15,368 bases of DNA from Acidobacteriota bacterium (GCA_021780415.1 JAJXYW010000212.1:1-15368); one strand, 5' to 3'; shown: positions 1 through 8,564, counted from the first letter of the stretch. Numbers and translations: made by a program. Notes: generated by a model not told the origin, from the letters alone.

Positions 1-47
1 TCCTGCATGACGAGATGTCCGAATTGTTCGGAGTGACCCAAAAATAA
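1..47 (+). CDS. C-terminal end of an unidentified gene (partial, cut by left edge)
   Basis: The first 47 bases read in one open frame (codons from base 3) as LHDEMSELFGVTQK and then stop with TAA at 45-47. The tail is amphipathic and looks like the end of a helical protein. Only 38 bases separate it from the stop codon of the ClC gene on the other strand, so the two genes would converge. Fourteen residues are too few to name a family, and the open frame could be chance. Confidence 0.4.
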   Translation, partial: LHDEMSELFGVTQK

Positions 48-84
48 TCGCCCCATTCTGACAGCCCAGCCGTCTTTGCCGGGA

Positions 85-1956
85 TCAGTCGGTCTCGTCG
101 AACTCCTCCGAAGCCTTGGTGTTCGCTCCTCCATCGCCAGCCTGTCGCACGGCCGTTCCATCGGACGCGCCAAACGGCCATCGCAGGCGCAGGATACGCT
201 CGCGATCCCCTTCGCGGTGAGCCTCTTCGCTACGTCCCTTCAGCAGGTCGCTGATTGTCATGATCCCGAGCAGCTTCCCATCCGCACTCACCACCGGATA
301 GGACGTCAGCTTGGATTCGGCCATCGACATCGCGCAACTCCGCAGCGTCGTCATCGGAGGAATCGTCTTCGGATCACGGTTGGCATCCTGGGCCAGCGGA
401 ACCGACAGGTCGTCCTTGCGCGCAGCCGCAACCAACTGCGAACGCGTCAGCGTGCCTGTCATCCGGCCCTCACTATCCACCAGCGGAAAAATCCGCTGCC
501 AATGCGACCACGCCTCGCCCCCGCGCTGCTCCATCTTGCCCAGCCAATCAGCCGCATCCTTGCGCGTGGCGTTCTCCGGCAGCGCAAAAACACTGGTATG
601 CATCGCCTTCGAGACAAGAATGGTTTCGAGCGGATCAACGCCGAACTCCCGGCTCAAATGCAGACCGCGCCGGCTCAACCCCTCCGTCAGCATCGAGCGC
701 GGCATCACCAGCACGCTGACCGCATACGCCGCAATGCACGACAGCAGCACCGGCAGCATCAGGCCGCCGTTGTGCGTCAACTCCAGCGCCAGCATCGCCG
801 ACGTCAACGGTGCGCCGATCGCCGCCGACAGCACCGACGTCATCCCCACCAGCACCCACGCTCCGGTCGTCATCACCGGCATCAGATGTCCCATTGCACC
901 GCCCAGCGCCCCGCCGATCACCAGCAGCGGCGCCAGTATACTGCCAGCCGTATTTGACCCCAGCGAGAACGCCCAGATAAGGCTCTTCACAATCAGAATT
1001 CCGGCCAGCAGCTTCCACCCAACCTCGCCCGAAATCATCTGCTGCATTACGCTGTAGCCCACGCCCAGCGCCCTCGGAAACACCCACCCGCCCAGCCCGA
1101 TACCCAGTCCGCCAATCGCCGGCCACCACATCCAATGAATAGGTAGACTCTCGAACATTCGCTCAAAGAAGTACACCGCCTTGCTCAGTCCCGTGGCCAC
1201 AAAGGCCGCGACAATCCCCAGCGCCAGTGCGCCCAGCATCGCCGAGTGATAGACCGGTGCGCCCGTCGGAATCATCTGCAAAAGACTATGCGGCCCCAGC
1301 AGCAGGCGCCGCACCGTACCCGCCACCACACACGCAATCGCCACCGGAACCAGCGCCCGCGGCTTCCACTCGAACAGCAGCAGTTCCACCGCCAGCAGCG
1401 TCGCCGACATAGGGCAATTGAACGTTGCCGCGATACCCGCCGCTGCCCCTGCAACCATCAGCACCGTCCGCTCCGATCCGCTCACCGGCAGCAGTTGGCC
1501 CACGATGCTCCCCACCGCCCCGCCCGTCATAATCACAGGCCCCTCAGCCCCAAACGGTCCCCCCGAACCAATCGCGATCGCCGTCGCAACCGGCTTCAGA
1601 ATCGCCACGCGCGGCTGCACCTTGCCATCGTTGAAGACGATCGTTTCCACCGCTTCCGGCATACCATGACCACGCACCTTGGGTGAGAGATACCGTGCAA
1701 TCAAGCCCACCAGCACCCCGCCGAAAATCGGCATCGGCACCAGCCACCAGTGCCTGCCCGCCTGCCACGGATCGCGGCTGACAAAGCTCCATCGCTGGAA
1801 ATAAAACAGGTTCGTAAAGAGCGCAATCATCTCCAGCAGCGCCCAGGCCAATAACGCACTTACCGCACCCAGTACCGCCGCCACAGCACTCGTATATAAA
1901 ATCCGGCTGTCTGCGGAGTAATCCCGCAGCATACTCGCCGGTTCAGATGTCTTCAA
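85..1956 (-). CDS. ClC-family chloride channel/transporter with two C-terminal CBS domains
   Basis: Integral membrane protein of 623 residues that moves chloride or a similar anion across the inner membrane. ClC landmarks are GHGMPE (about 96-101), GSGGPFGAEGP (about 130-140, with the gating glutamate E138) and the GxFxP-like GSILAP (about 338-343), among many hydrophobic segments. Two CBS domains follow (about 442-512 and 530-575), which in this family bind adenine nucleotides and modulate gating. The first motif has His where GSGIP has Ser, and the usual pore tyrosine near TxxLxRRG appears to be Leu, so the transported ion and mechanism are uncertain. I chose the TTG at 1956 because GAGGAG lies 9 nt before it. 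An ATG at 2043 would overlap marR by 74 nt, and an ATG at 1932 is also possible. The gene follows marR and is probably translationally coupled to it. Confidence 0.88.
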   Translation of the reverse strand: MKTSEPASMLRDYSADSRILYTSAVAAVLGAVSALLAWALLEMIALFTNLFYFQRWSFVSRDPWQAGRHWWLVPMPIFGGVLVGLIARYLSPKVRGHGMPEAVETIVFNDGKVQPRVAILKPVATAIAIGSGGPFGAEGPVIMTGGAVGSIVGQLLPVSGSERTVLMVAGAAAGIAATFNCPMSATLLAVELLLFEWKPRALVPVAIACVVAGTVRRLLLGPHSLLQMIPTGAPVYHSAMLGALALGIVAAFVATGLSKAVYFFERMFESLPIHWMWWPAIGGLGIGLGGWVFPRALGVGYSVMQQMISGEVGWKLLAGILIVKSLIWAFSLGSNTAGSILAPLLVIGGALGGAMGHLMPVMTTGAWVLVGMTSVLSAAIGAPLTSAMLALELTHNGGLMLPVLLSCIAAYAVSVLVMPRSMLTEGLSRRGLHLSREFGVDPLETILVSKAMHTSVFALPENATRKDAADWLGKMEQRGGEAWSHWQRIFPLVDSEGRMTGTLTRSQLVAAARKDDLSVPLAQDANRDPKTIPPMTTLRSCAMSMAESKLTSYPVVSADGKLLGIMTISDLLKGRSEEAHREGDRERILRLRWPFGASDGTAVRQAGDGGANTKASEEFDETD

Positions 1957-1965
1957 CGTACGATG

Positions 1966-1971
1966 CTCCTC
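1966..1971 (-). promoter_or_regulatory. Ribosome binding site GAGGAG coupling ClC to marR
   Basis: GAGGAG on the minus strand overlaps the marR stop codon (TGA at 1972-1970) and sits 9 nt before a TTG codon at 1956. Ribosomes finishing marR would unmask or reuse this site, which supports an operon and decides the ClC start. Confidence 0.55.
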
Positions 1972-2413
1972 AATGGGACGAATGTTCGACCGCGTCCTGC
2001 AAATCATGTAATGCCCGGATGAGCGGTTCGCACAGCGGCTCAAGCTCTCGCAGATGCTCCGCCACCAGCCGCTCTAGAAGCTCTACGCCTTGCGGCGTCA
2101 ACTGCACCAGCGAGCGCCGCAGGTCCGTCGGATCGTTGTCCCTCCGGACCAGGCCCGCTCGCTCAGCCCGATCCACCAGTTCCACCGTGCTGTTGTGGCG
2201 CAAAATCATGCGCTCCGCAAGATACGTAATCGACGCCTGCTGTTCCGCTGGCATCGCTGCAATCACCTGCATCAACTGATATTGCTGTGCCGGAATCCCG
2301 CAACGCTCGGACGCCATCTCGCTGAAATTCAGAAACTTCCGCATCTGAAATCGAAACTCCGCCAGACTCTTCAGCCGGAGTTGCGCTTTCTCCACTTCGG
2401 TCGAATCACTCAT
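1970..2413 (-). CDS. MarR-family winged helix-turn-helix transcriptional regulator
   Basis: Protein of 147 residues, the usual MarR size. A winged helix spans about 62-106, running from SITYLAERMILRHNSTVELV through DRAERAGLVRR to the wing DPTDLRRSLVQLTPQG, which matches the DxRxxxxxLT pattern of the family. Long helices before and after it would form the dimer interface. MarR proteins are dimers that repress neighbouring genes until a small ligand or oxidant releases them. I chose ATG 2413 because GGAGGA lies 7 nt upstream; in-frame ATGs at 2419 and 2428 are too close to or overlap that site. The gene is the first of a two-gene unit with ClC and is divergent from purB, with palindromes in between. 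Control of its own operon is the simplest inference. The ligand is unknown. Confidence 0.9.
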   Translation of the reverse strand: MSDSTEVEKAQLRLKSLAEFRFQMRKFLNFSEMASERCGIPAQQYQLMQVIAAMPAEQQASITYLAERMILRHNSTVELVDRAERAGLVRRDNDPTDLRRSLVQLTPQGVELLERLVAEHLRELEPLCEPLIRALHDLQDAVEHSSH

Positions 2414-2426
2414 GGGCATTTCCTCC

Positions 2427-2457
2427 ATTATATCGCACGGCGACGTTTCCCACACAA
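2427..2457 (-). promoter_or_regulatory. Candidate promoter for marR-ClC
   Basis: A perfect TATAAT occurs on the minus strand at 2432-2427, with a poor -35 match TTGTGT 19 bp upstream at 2457-2452. The expected start of transcription (about 2420) would fall within or just after the ribosome site at 2426-2421, which is awkward. The TATAAT may be chance, or the transcript may have almost no leader. Confidence 0.25.
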
Positions 2458-2471
2458 CCTCATGACCTGAC

Positions 2472-2485
2472 AACTAGTTACACTA
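2472..2485. promoter_or_regulatory. Palindromic site between marR and purB (possible MarR operator)
   Basis: AACTAGTT (2472-2479) is a perfect 8-bp palindrome and overlaps a second inverted repeat, TAGT-TAC-ACTA (2475-2485). MarR proteins bind pseudo-palindromes in divergent regions like this one. The assignment is inference only. Confidence 0.25.
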
Positions 2486-2490
2486 ACGCT

Positions 2491-2512
2491 GGACGATAAA
2501 AATTTATCCTCC
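2491..2512. promoter_or_regulatory. 22-bp imperfect palindrome upstream of purB
   Basis: The left half GGACGATAAAA and right half ATTTATCCTCC match as inverted repeats at 9 of 11 positions, with a perfect core GATAAA-AA-TTTATC. The two-base centre makes a protein-binding operator more likely than an RNA hairpin. It lies 50 bp before purB and about 80 bp before marR, so it could act on either; a MarR dimer is the obvious candidate. It is an AT-rich island in GC-rich surroundings and may also overlap a promoter. Confidence 0.4.
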
Positions 2513-2561
2513 TCCTCCGCAGCCTGAACGTCAACGCGATAACCCCCTCACCGGAGCCCTC

Positions 2562-3860
<1,299 letters not shown>

Positions 3861-3885
3861 CCATGTTTCTTCCACGGCGTTCGCT

Positions 3886-4476
3886 ATGCCTGAACTCTTC
3901 CCCATTCTCGATGCCGCACTCGACTCAACCACCGGGCGCTCGGGCCACTGGCTCGTCTGCAAGCCCGGGTGCCACCAATGCTGCATCGGCGTCTTCGCCA
4001 TCTCGCAACTCGACGCGCACAACCTCCGCGAGGCCCTGTCACTGGCAGACCCCATCGTCGCGGATCGCATCCGTGCACGCGCCGCGGCCTCGCGCGCACG
4101 CCTCAGCGCAGAGTTCCCCGGCGACCCAGCCACCGGCCTGCTCTTCACCCAGCCCCACCACGAAGCCGACTTCGCCGACTTCGCCAACGACGAACCCTGC
4201 CCCGTCCTCGATCCCGCCACCGGCACCTGCGATCTCTACGCATCCCGTCCCGTGCAGTGCCGCACCTTCGGCCCTCCCATGCGCGACGAAGATGGCCATC
4301 TCACCGTCTGTGAGCTTTGCTTCGTTGATGCGCCCGAGCACGAGGTCGCGCGCTGCGAGATGGACCAAAGCTGGCGTCCGCTCGAAGACGAGTTGATCAC
4401 CGCCACCGAGCAGCGATCAGGGCTGCATGGTCCGACCCTCATTGCCTTCGCGCTATCCACTCATGCCCAGCGCTGA
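3886..4476 (+). CDS. YkgJ-type cysteine-cluster protein (probable metal or Fe-S cluster binding)
   Basis: Protein of 196 residues with the YkgJ/UPF0153 cysteine pattern: CKPGCHQCC (C25, C29, C32, C33), then C105, C115 and C125 in the segment CPVLDP...CDLY...RPVQCRTFG, and further cysteines at 142, 145 and 157. Family members are thought to bind zinc or an iron-sulfur cluster; the biochemical role is unknown for most. No signal peptide or membrane segment is seen. The frame extends upstream into purB, but the first sensible start after the purB stop is ATG 3886; no strong ribosome site is visible, so translation may depend on coupling to purB. The N-terminal sequence HWLVCKPGCHQCC and the RPxxCRTFG block match the family well. 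Confidence 0.85.
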   Translation: MPELFPILDAALDSTTGRSGHWLVCKPGCHQCCIGVFAISQLDAHNLREALSLADPIVADRIRARAAASRARLSAEFPGDPATGLLFTQPHHEADFADFANDEPCPVLDPATGTCDLYASRPVQCRTFGPPMRDEDGHLTVCELCFVDAPEHEVARCEMDQSWRPLEDELITATEQRSGLHGPTLIAFALSTHAQR

Positions 4477-4536
4477 GCTTCGCTGCAACGAATCCGCCCG
4501 GACTAGCGAGAGCTTTCTGCGAGATAATCAAAATCT

Positions 4537-5223
4537 ATGGCCCTTGCGACCGATTTGCGCAGCGCTTTCGATCCCGCCGACAGTCCGGCAAACCCGGCGC
4601 GCACCACGCTGATCCTCGCCATCACAGGCGCGAGCGGCTCCATCTTCGCGGTGGAGATGCTGCGTGCGCTCGAGTCCGATGAACGCGTGAGCCGCGTGCT
4701 GCTCGTAGTCTCCCCGAGCGCGTTGCGCGTCCTCGCAGAGGAGGCCGGCGTCAGCGGCCGCAACTCGCTCGTCGAGCGTCTGCTGGGCTGCGAACCCGGC
4801 CGTGCCTCACGCAAGATCACCCTGCTCGCGCACGAGGATATTGGCGCGCCCATCGCCTCCGGCTCCTATCCGGTCGACGCAATGGTCGTGCTCCCATGCT
4901 CCATGGGAACGCTTGCGGGCATCGCCCACGGCATGGCCGGAAACCTCATCGAGCGCGCCGCCGACGTCTGCCTCAAGGAGCGTCGCCGCCTGGTGCTCTG
5001 CGTCCGCGAGACGCCGCTCAATCTCATCCACCTCCGCAACATGGTCGCCGTCACTGAGGCCGGCGCCACCGTCTTCCCCCTCATCCCAACCTTCTACAAC
5101 CACCCGCAATCGGTCGAGGACATCGCCCGAAATTACGTGCATCGAGTCTTGCAGCACATCGGCCTGCCGCAGCCCGGAGCCTACGCCTGGGGCGTTCCAC
5201 CTTCGGCGGAAGACCTCACTTAG
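4537..5223 (+). CDS. ubiX: UbiX-type flavin prenyltransferase
   Basis: Protein of 228 residues. UbiX joins dimethylallyl phosphate to reduced FMN, making the prenylated flavin cofactor of UbiD-type decarboxylases, which serve quinone synthesis or aromatic acid breakdown. Visible motifs are the FMN-binding GASGS (31-35), the serine of VVSPSA (about 59), PCSMGTLAGIAHG (120-132), ERRRLVLCVRETPL (148-161), LHLRNM-like residues (165-169) and FYNHP (186-190). The first 22 or so residues before TTLILAITGASGS are an extension beyond the usual family start. No ribosome site is clear; GATAAT at 4523-4528 lies just upstream, so a nearly leaderless transcript is possible. No ubiD is in the window. Since acidobacteria mostly use menaquinone, a role in that pathway is likely but inferred. 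The stop overlaps the stop of the opposing hydrolase gene by 4 nt. Confidence 0.92.
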   Translation: MALATDLRSAFDPADSPANPARTTLILAITGASGSIFAVEMLRALESDERVSRVLLVVSPSALRVLAEEAGVSGRNSLVERLLGCEPGRASRKITLLAHEDIGAPIASGSYPVDAMVVLPCSMGTLAGIAHGMAGNLIERAADVCLKERRRLVLCVRETPLNLIHLRNMVAVTEAGATVFPLIPTFYNHPQSVEDIARNYVHRVLQHIGLPQPGAYAWGVPPSAEDLT

Positions 5224-6182
5224 CGCGACCGGCTGAGCGTGTACGTACCGCCCGAGGGCGCAGGATTCTCCTTCAGAAAATCCACCGTCACAGCAGCCGT
5301 GCGGTCAGGACACGTCTTCGGCGCCAGGTGTCCACAACCCTGCAGAATGTCCAGTTCCGAGCGCGGAACGAGCGCATGCATCTGTTGTCCGATGGCGAGC
5401 GGAAGCAGCGCGTCATCGCCTCCCCACACAATCAGCAGCGGCTCCGTCAGCCCGCCCAGCCGTGTATCGAGCAGATCCTTTCCAGTCTCCATCGAGGCCA
5501 TGCTGCGATCGACCACCCACTGCCCCTCGCCAATCTCGCGCAACGCATCACGCAGGACAAACTCCGGCATCGGCTTCTCGTGCGGCTCCAGCAAATCAGC
5601 AAGCCGCTGCAACTCCGCACCATTCGTTGGATGAAAAATCTGCGCACCGCCGCCAACCTGGTGATGAATTCCGGCGCTGTCGTAGATCACCACGCGATCC
5701 ACCAACTCAGGATGATCCAGCGCCAGCTTCAGCACAATCCATCCGCCCATCGACCAGCCCCCAACGTCCGGCTTCTGTAACCCGATGGACTGAATAAAAT
5801 CCGCGACAAACTGCTCCTGCGTAGAGATCGAGTAGTCACTGTCGGACGGCTTCGGCGAGCGCCCATAGCCCAGCAGATCCGGAGCGTACACATGAAAGCC
5901 GGAGCGTTTCAGCCGCTCCAGCATCGGAGCCCAGCTCTCATCGCGGTCAGCCAGCCCATGCACCAGCACCAGCGGAATCCCGCCGCCCGGAATCCGCGAC
6001 TCAGCCTCGTAATAATGCACGCGGCCCTCGGGCGTCATCACGTAGTTACTCTGAACGCGATGCAGGAACAGGCCGAAGTGAGTCTCCTGCCGCAGCACCC
6101 ACAGCGGGCGCTCGTAAAACACGATGCCAAAGGCCAATCCAGCGACCATCACCAGCAGCAGCAGCCGCCCCAGCCTCTTCAT
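5220..6182 (-). CDS. Membrane-anchored alpha/beta hydrolase
   Basis: Protein of 320 residues with an N-terminal hydrophobic segment (about 4-23, LGRLLLLVMVAGLAFGIVFY), either a signal anchor or an uncleaved signal, placing the catalytic domain outside the cytoplasm. The fold is shown by LVLVHG (oxyanion region, 71-76), PDLLGYGRS (101-109), the nucleophile elbow GWSMGG (S144), the acid near WGGDD (D257) and the histidine in GCGHLAP (H285), so the Ser-Asp-His triad looks complete. The substrate cannot be told; relatives are esterases, lipases or C-C hydrolases. The ATG overlaps the stop of the NUDIX gene as ATGA, which indicates translational coupling. This is the last gene of a three-gene leftward operon and runs tail to tail into ubiX. 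Confidence 0.9.
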   Translation of the reverse strand: MKRLGRLLLLVMVAGLAFGIVFYERPLWVLRQETHFGLFLHRVQSNYVMTPEGRVHYYEAESRIPGGGIPLVLVHGLADRDESWAPMLERLKRSGFHVYAPDLLGYGRSPKPSDSDYSISTQEQFVADFIQSIGLQKPDVGGWSMGGWIVLKLALDHPELVDRVVIYDSAGIHHQVGGGAQIFHPTNGAELQRLADLLEPHEKPMPEFVLRDALREIGEGQWVVDRSMASMETGKDLLDTRLGGLTEPLLIVWGGDDALLPLAIGQQMHALVPRSELDILQGCGHLAPKTCPDRTAAVTVDFLKENPAPSGGTYTLSRSR

Positions 6183-6643
6183 TTCAAGCCCTCGCCCATA
6201 ATCAAAGCCCTGCGTATCACTCTACAGGCGCGCGCCGTCAATGCGAAGTCCCCGCGCTCGAGGATCGCCTCGACATCTGCCCATACCACTTCACTCGCGT
6301 CGCTGCCCGCGCAGATTTCGCCAGTGCTCACGCGGCACAGCATGTCCACAATCACATAGTGATACTGCACGCGCCCGGCAGCGTCGCGATGGATGATGTC
6401 GAACACCTCCACCTCGGCAACCGGCTCGACGCTAAGCCCCGTCTCTTCCAGCAACTCGCGCACGCACGCCTCACCGACCGTCTCCCCAAGCTCGATCGCG
6501 CCACCCGGCAGCGTCCAGCTTCCCATCATCGGCTCCGTGCCGCGCCGCACCAGCAGCACCTCCACCCGGCCTTCGGTTTTACGCAGCACCACCGCTCCCA
6601 CCCCTGGGATCGGTCTGTCCGGATACTCGCGGTGAGAGCTCAT
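6179..6643 (-). CDS. NUDIX hydrolase
   Basis: Cytosolic protein of 154 residues. The complete Nudix box, Gx5Ex7REUxEExGU, is at 48-70 (GAIELGETVGEACVRELLEETGL); this helix holds the metal ions that drive hydrolysis of a nucleoside diphosphate linked to another group. The preceding GSWTLPGG and N-terminal PGVGAVVLR are typical of the ADP-ribose pyrophosphatase and MutT-like branches. The exact substrate cannot be assigned. The gene starts 5 nt after the nitroreductase stop and overlaps the hydrolase start by 4 nt, so all three are probably one transcript. No strong ribosome site precedes the ATG, in keeping with coupling. A repair or redox-cofactor clean-up role alongside nitroreductase is inference. 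Confidence 0.92.
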   Translation of the reverse strand: MSSHREYPDRPIPGVGAVVLRKTEGRVEVLLVRRGTEPMMGSWTLPGGAIELGETVGEACVRELLEETGLSVEPVAEVEVFDIIHRDAAGRVQYHYVIVDMLCRVSTGEICAGSDASEVVWADVEAILERGDFALTARACRVIRRALIMGEGLK

Positions 6644-6648
6644 ACGGG

Positions 6649-7296
6649 CTACTTCAGCGGCTTTCCGTACTCTTCTCCAAAGACCGTGTGCGACGGATCA
6701 AAGCGTCCGCCGTCGAACTTATCCGCACCCTTGAGGCGCCCAATCGCGAGCAGCGACACCACCCAGTAACTCATTGGCAGGCGCAGCGTCTCGCACACTC
6801 TCTGCTGCTCAAAGCCCTCCAGCATCGCCGTGTCGTAGCCCATCGCCTCGGCCATCCACATCATCGTGGTCGTGGCAATGGTCACCTGCTTGTTCAGCCA
6901 CCCTGCCATCTCTTCACGCGAAAATCCCGACAGATACTCGGGAACATTGGCCGCAGCCTGCGCTGCATAACTCTCCGGCATGCCCCCCGTGCGGCCCATC
7001 CGCAGCATCTCTTCCAAGTCCCGCCGCCAGCCATCACGGTCCCCACATGCAACGATAATCGCCGACGCCTCTTCCACCTTCGCCTGGTTATAACTCGCCG
7101 CGCGCAGCCGCCGCCGTTGCTCTGGATTCCGCACCACGATGAACCGCCACGGCTGCATGTTGTAGCCGCTCGGCGCATGCAATCCCGCGTCGAGAATCTG
7201 CCACAGATCTCTTGGCGGAATCGGCTCTCCGTCGAAGCTCGGCGTCGAACGCCGTTCGCGGATGGCCTGGGCCAGGGACTTCTGTACGCTTGCCAT
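6649..7296 (-). CDS. Nitroreductase-family FMN oxidoreductase
   Basis: Protein of 215 residues of the nitroreductase fold, which uses FMN and NAD(P)H to reduce nitro compounds, quinones or enals. The family start AIRERRSTPSFDGEPIP (11-27) provides the phosphate-binding arginines, APSGYNMQPWRFIVV (41-55) is the FMN-contact block, and MGYDTAMLEGFE (152-163) and VVSLLAIGRLKG (179-190) match the C-terminal part. The start ATG has GGAG 9 nt upstream. It is the first gene of the operon with the NUDIX and hydrolase genes. An inverted repeat lies 35 to 66 bases upstream and may be an operator. The physiological substrate is unknown. Confidence 0.9.
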   Translation of the reverse strand: MASVQKSLAQAIRERRSTPSFDGEPIPPRDLWQILDAGLHAPSGYNMQPWRFIVVRNPEQRRRLRAASYNQAKVEEASAIIVACGDRDGWRRDLEEMLRMGRTGGMPESYAAQAAANVPEYLSGFSREEMAGWLNKQVTIATTTMMWMAEAMGYDTAMLEGFEQQRVCETLRLPMSYWVVSLLAIGRLKGADKFDGGRFDPSHTVFGEEYGKPLK

Positions 7297-7330
7297 GAAC
7301 TCGTTCTCCGAAAATTTCTTTCCTCACGCC

Positions 7331-7362
7331 ATGCTTTCTTCCTTTGCACAAGCACAAAGCAT
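7331..7362. promoter_or_regulatory. Inverted repeat upstream of the nitroreductase operon
   Basis: ATGCTTT (7331-7337) and AAAGCAT (7356-7362) are perfect inverted repeats 18 bases apart. A nested inverted repeat, CTTTG...CAAAG (7342-7346 and 7355-7359), lies inside. The site is in the 156-bp gap before the nitroreductase start, where an operator or a leader hairpin would act. No clear -10 or -35 pair was found around it. Confidence 0.3.
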
Positions 7363-7452
7363 CACTCCGTCCGCACGCCGCCACAACCACCCGTCTTCCC
7401 TTCCCAGCAACCCAGACCCAGCGTCTCTGCTAGATCGGGAACCTCCTCCATA

Positions 7453-8529
7453 CTAGGGGATATTCGCGATGGTCTGTTCGGTTACCAGCGGCTCGTGCCC
7501 TGCCACCTCCGCAAATACCCACACATTCTGGAACGCCTGGCGCAGCTCAATATGCGCATCGAGAAACGCCTGTGCAGCCGCTTTGCTGCGTGCGGTCGCC
7601 GTCGCAGCATCGGCAATATCATCGCCGCGCAGATGCAGAATCAGGTTCAGCTGCTTACTATCCTCAGAGCCTTCCGCCGCAATACTGGTAAAGCGATACG
7701 GTGCACTCGCAGCCGCGTTCCCACTGGCCGCGACCACCAGCGGGTTATTCGGCCCAATACCTCCCACCAGCTCCGGAGGCGCCGCAGCGCGTTGCTCGGA
7801 GCGCAGCCGGTCGAGGTTGGTGCTGGTTACAAAGTTCGCGGGGCGCAGCAGTTGATCTGCCTCGCCATAAAAAATCCACGCCAGCCAAAGTTCATCCGCC
7901 TTGGCATAGTTTCGGGCCGAAGTCCAATACCACAGCCCATCATGGCCCGCCGCCGCCCTTGCCCGCGGATAGAATCCCGCCAGCTTCCACACGCCAGCAT
8001 CCTGCCGCAGCAGAAACGCCAGCAGCCACGGGTGATCGCCCGTCGCCTCCACCATTGCAAACCCGTACAAACCGCGCGGCAGCCCGGAGATCGCGAAGTC
8101 CGTCTCAGAGGTCGTGCCCGTCAATGGACAACTGAAGTCCGCATCAGAAGTATCGCTGCTGCTCCGCGAGCTCGCGTCGAGCTCATAGATCTGCGTTACA
8201 CGCAGCGCATCGCCACTCACTCTCGCCGCGGTCGTCTGCACCAGTGCCGCCGTCGGCGCAAACGCCGCGGCGCTCGCGAACTCCGCAATGGTTGCTGCCT
8301 GCACCTTGGCCGCGTCTCCCGCCTGAATGGATTGCGCCAGGCCCAGCGCGGCGTCGCTCAGCCCGCTCCGCATCTCGGTGGTCATCTTCGCCTGGGTAGT
8401 ACAGGCCTGGGCCTGCAACAGCACCGGAGCGACCACCAGCAGCATGATCGAAGCCAGCACCAGCAGCAGTCCGCGCAACCCTCCCGCTCGCATCCCCACG
8501 CAACGCATCTGGTTCCATCTCTCGCTCAA
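7453..8529 (-). CDS. Secreted protein of unknown function
   Basis: Protein of 358 residues that I do not recognise. After a short basic start comes a hydrophobic stretch (about 17-36, GLRGLLLVLASIMLLVVAPVLL) ending in AQA, consistent with a signal peptide and export; the cysteine after AQA does not fit a good lipobox. The mature part begins with an Ala/Gln-rich helical region, then DFAISGLPRGLYGFAMVEATG, a Trp/Tyr-rich block (DGLWYWTSARNYAKADELWLAWIFYGEADQLLRP, split here as one region of about 34 residues) and a C-terminal helix with VWVFAEVAGHEPL. No catalytic motif is seen. I chose TTG 8529 because AGGAG lies 7 nt upstream; GTG 8532 and ATG 8508 or 8493 are alternatives. It is divergent from the STN-domain gene. 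Confidence 0.75.
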   Translation of the reverse strand: MSERWNQMRCVGMRAGGLRGLLLVLASIMLLVVAPVLLQAQACTTQAKMTTEMRSGLSDAALGLAQSIQAGDAAKVQAATIAEFASAAAFAPTAALVQTTAARVSGDALRVTQIYELDASSRSSSDTSDADFSCPLTGTTSETDFAISGLPRGLYGFAMVEATGDHPWLLAFLLRQDAGVWKLAGFYPRARAAAGHDGLWYWTSARNYAKADELWLAWIFYGEADQLLRPANFVTSTNLDRLRSEQRAAAPPELVGGIGPNNPLVVAASGNAAASAPYRFTSIAAEGSEDSKQLNLILHLRGDDIADAATATARSKAAAQAFLDAHIELRQAFQNVWVFAEVAGHEPLVTEQTIANIP

Positions 8530-8564
8530 CACAGTGCTCCTAACCCTCTGCAACTGCCCTGCCC

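Noticed and set aside
76..957. Plus-strand open frame of 293 codons antisense to the ClC gene
   Set aside because: Arg/His/Gln-rich shadow of the ClC CBS and membrane region; no recognisable family.
1957..2043. Longer ClC start at ATG 2043
   Set aside because: It would overlap marR by 74 nt and add Arg/Cys-rich residues of marR shadow sequence; the TTG at 1956 has a well-placed GAGGAG.
5205..5240. Possible terminator between the converging ubiX and hydrolase genes
   Set aside because: The stop codons overlap by 4 nt and no stem with a T-run is visible on either strand.
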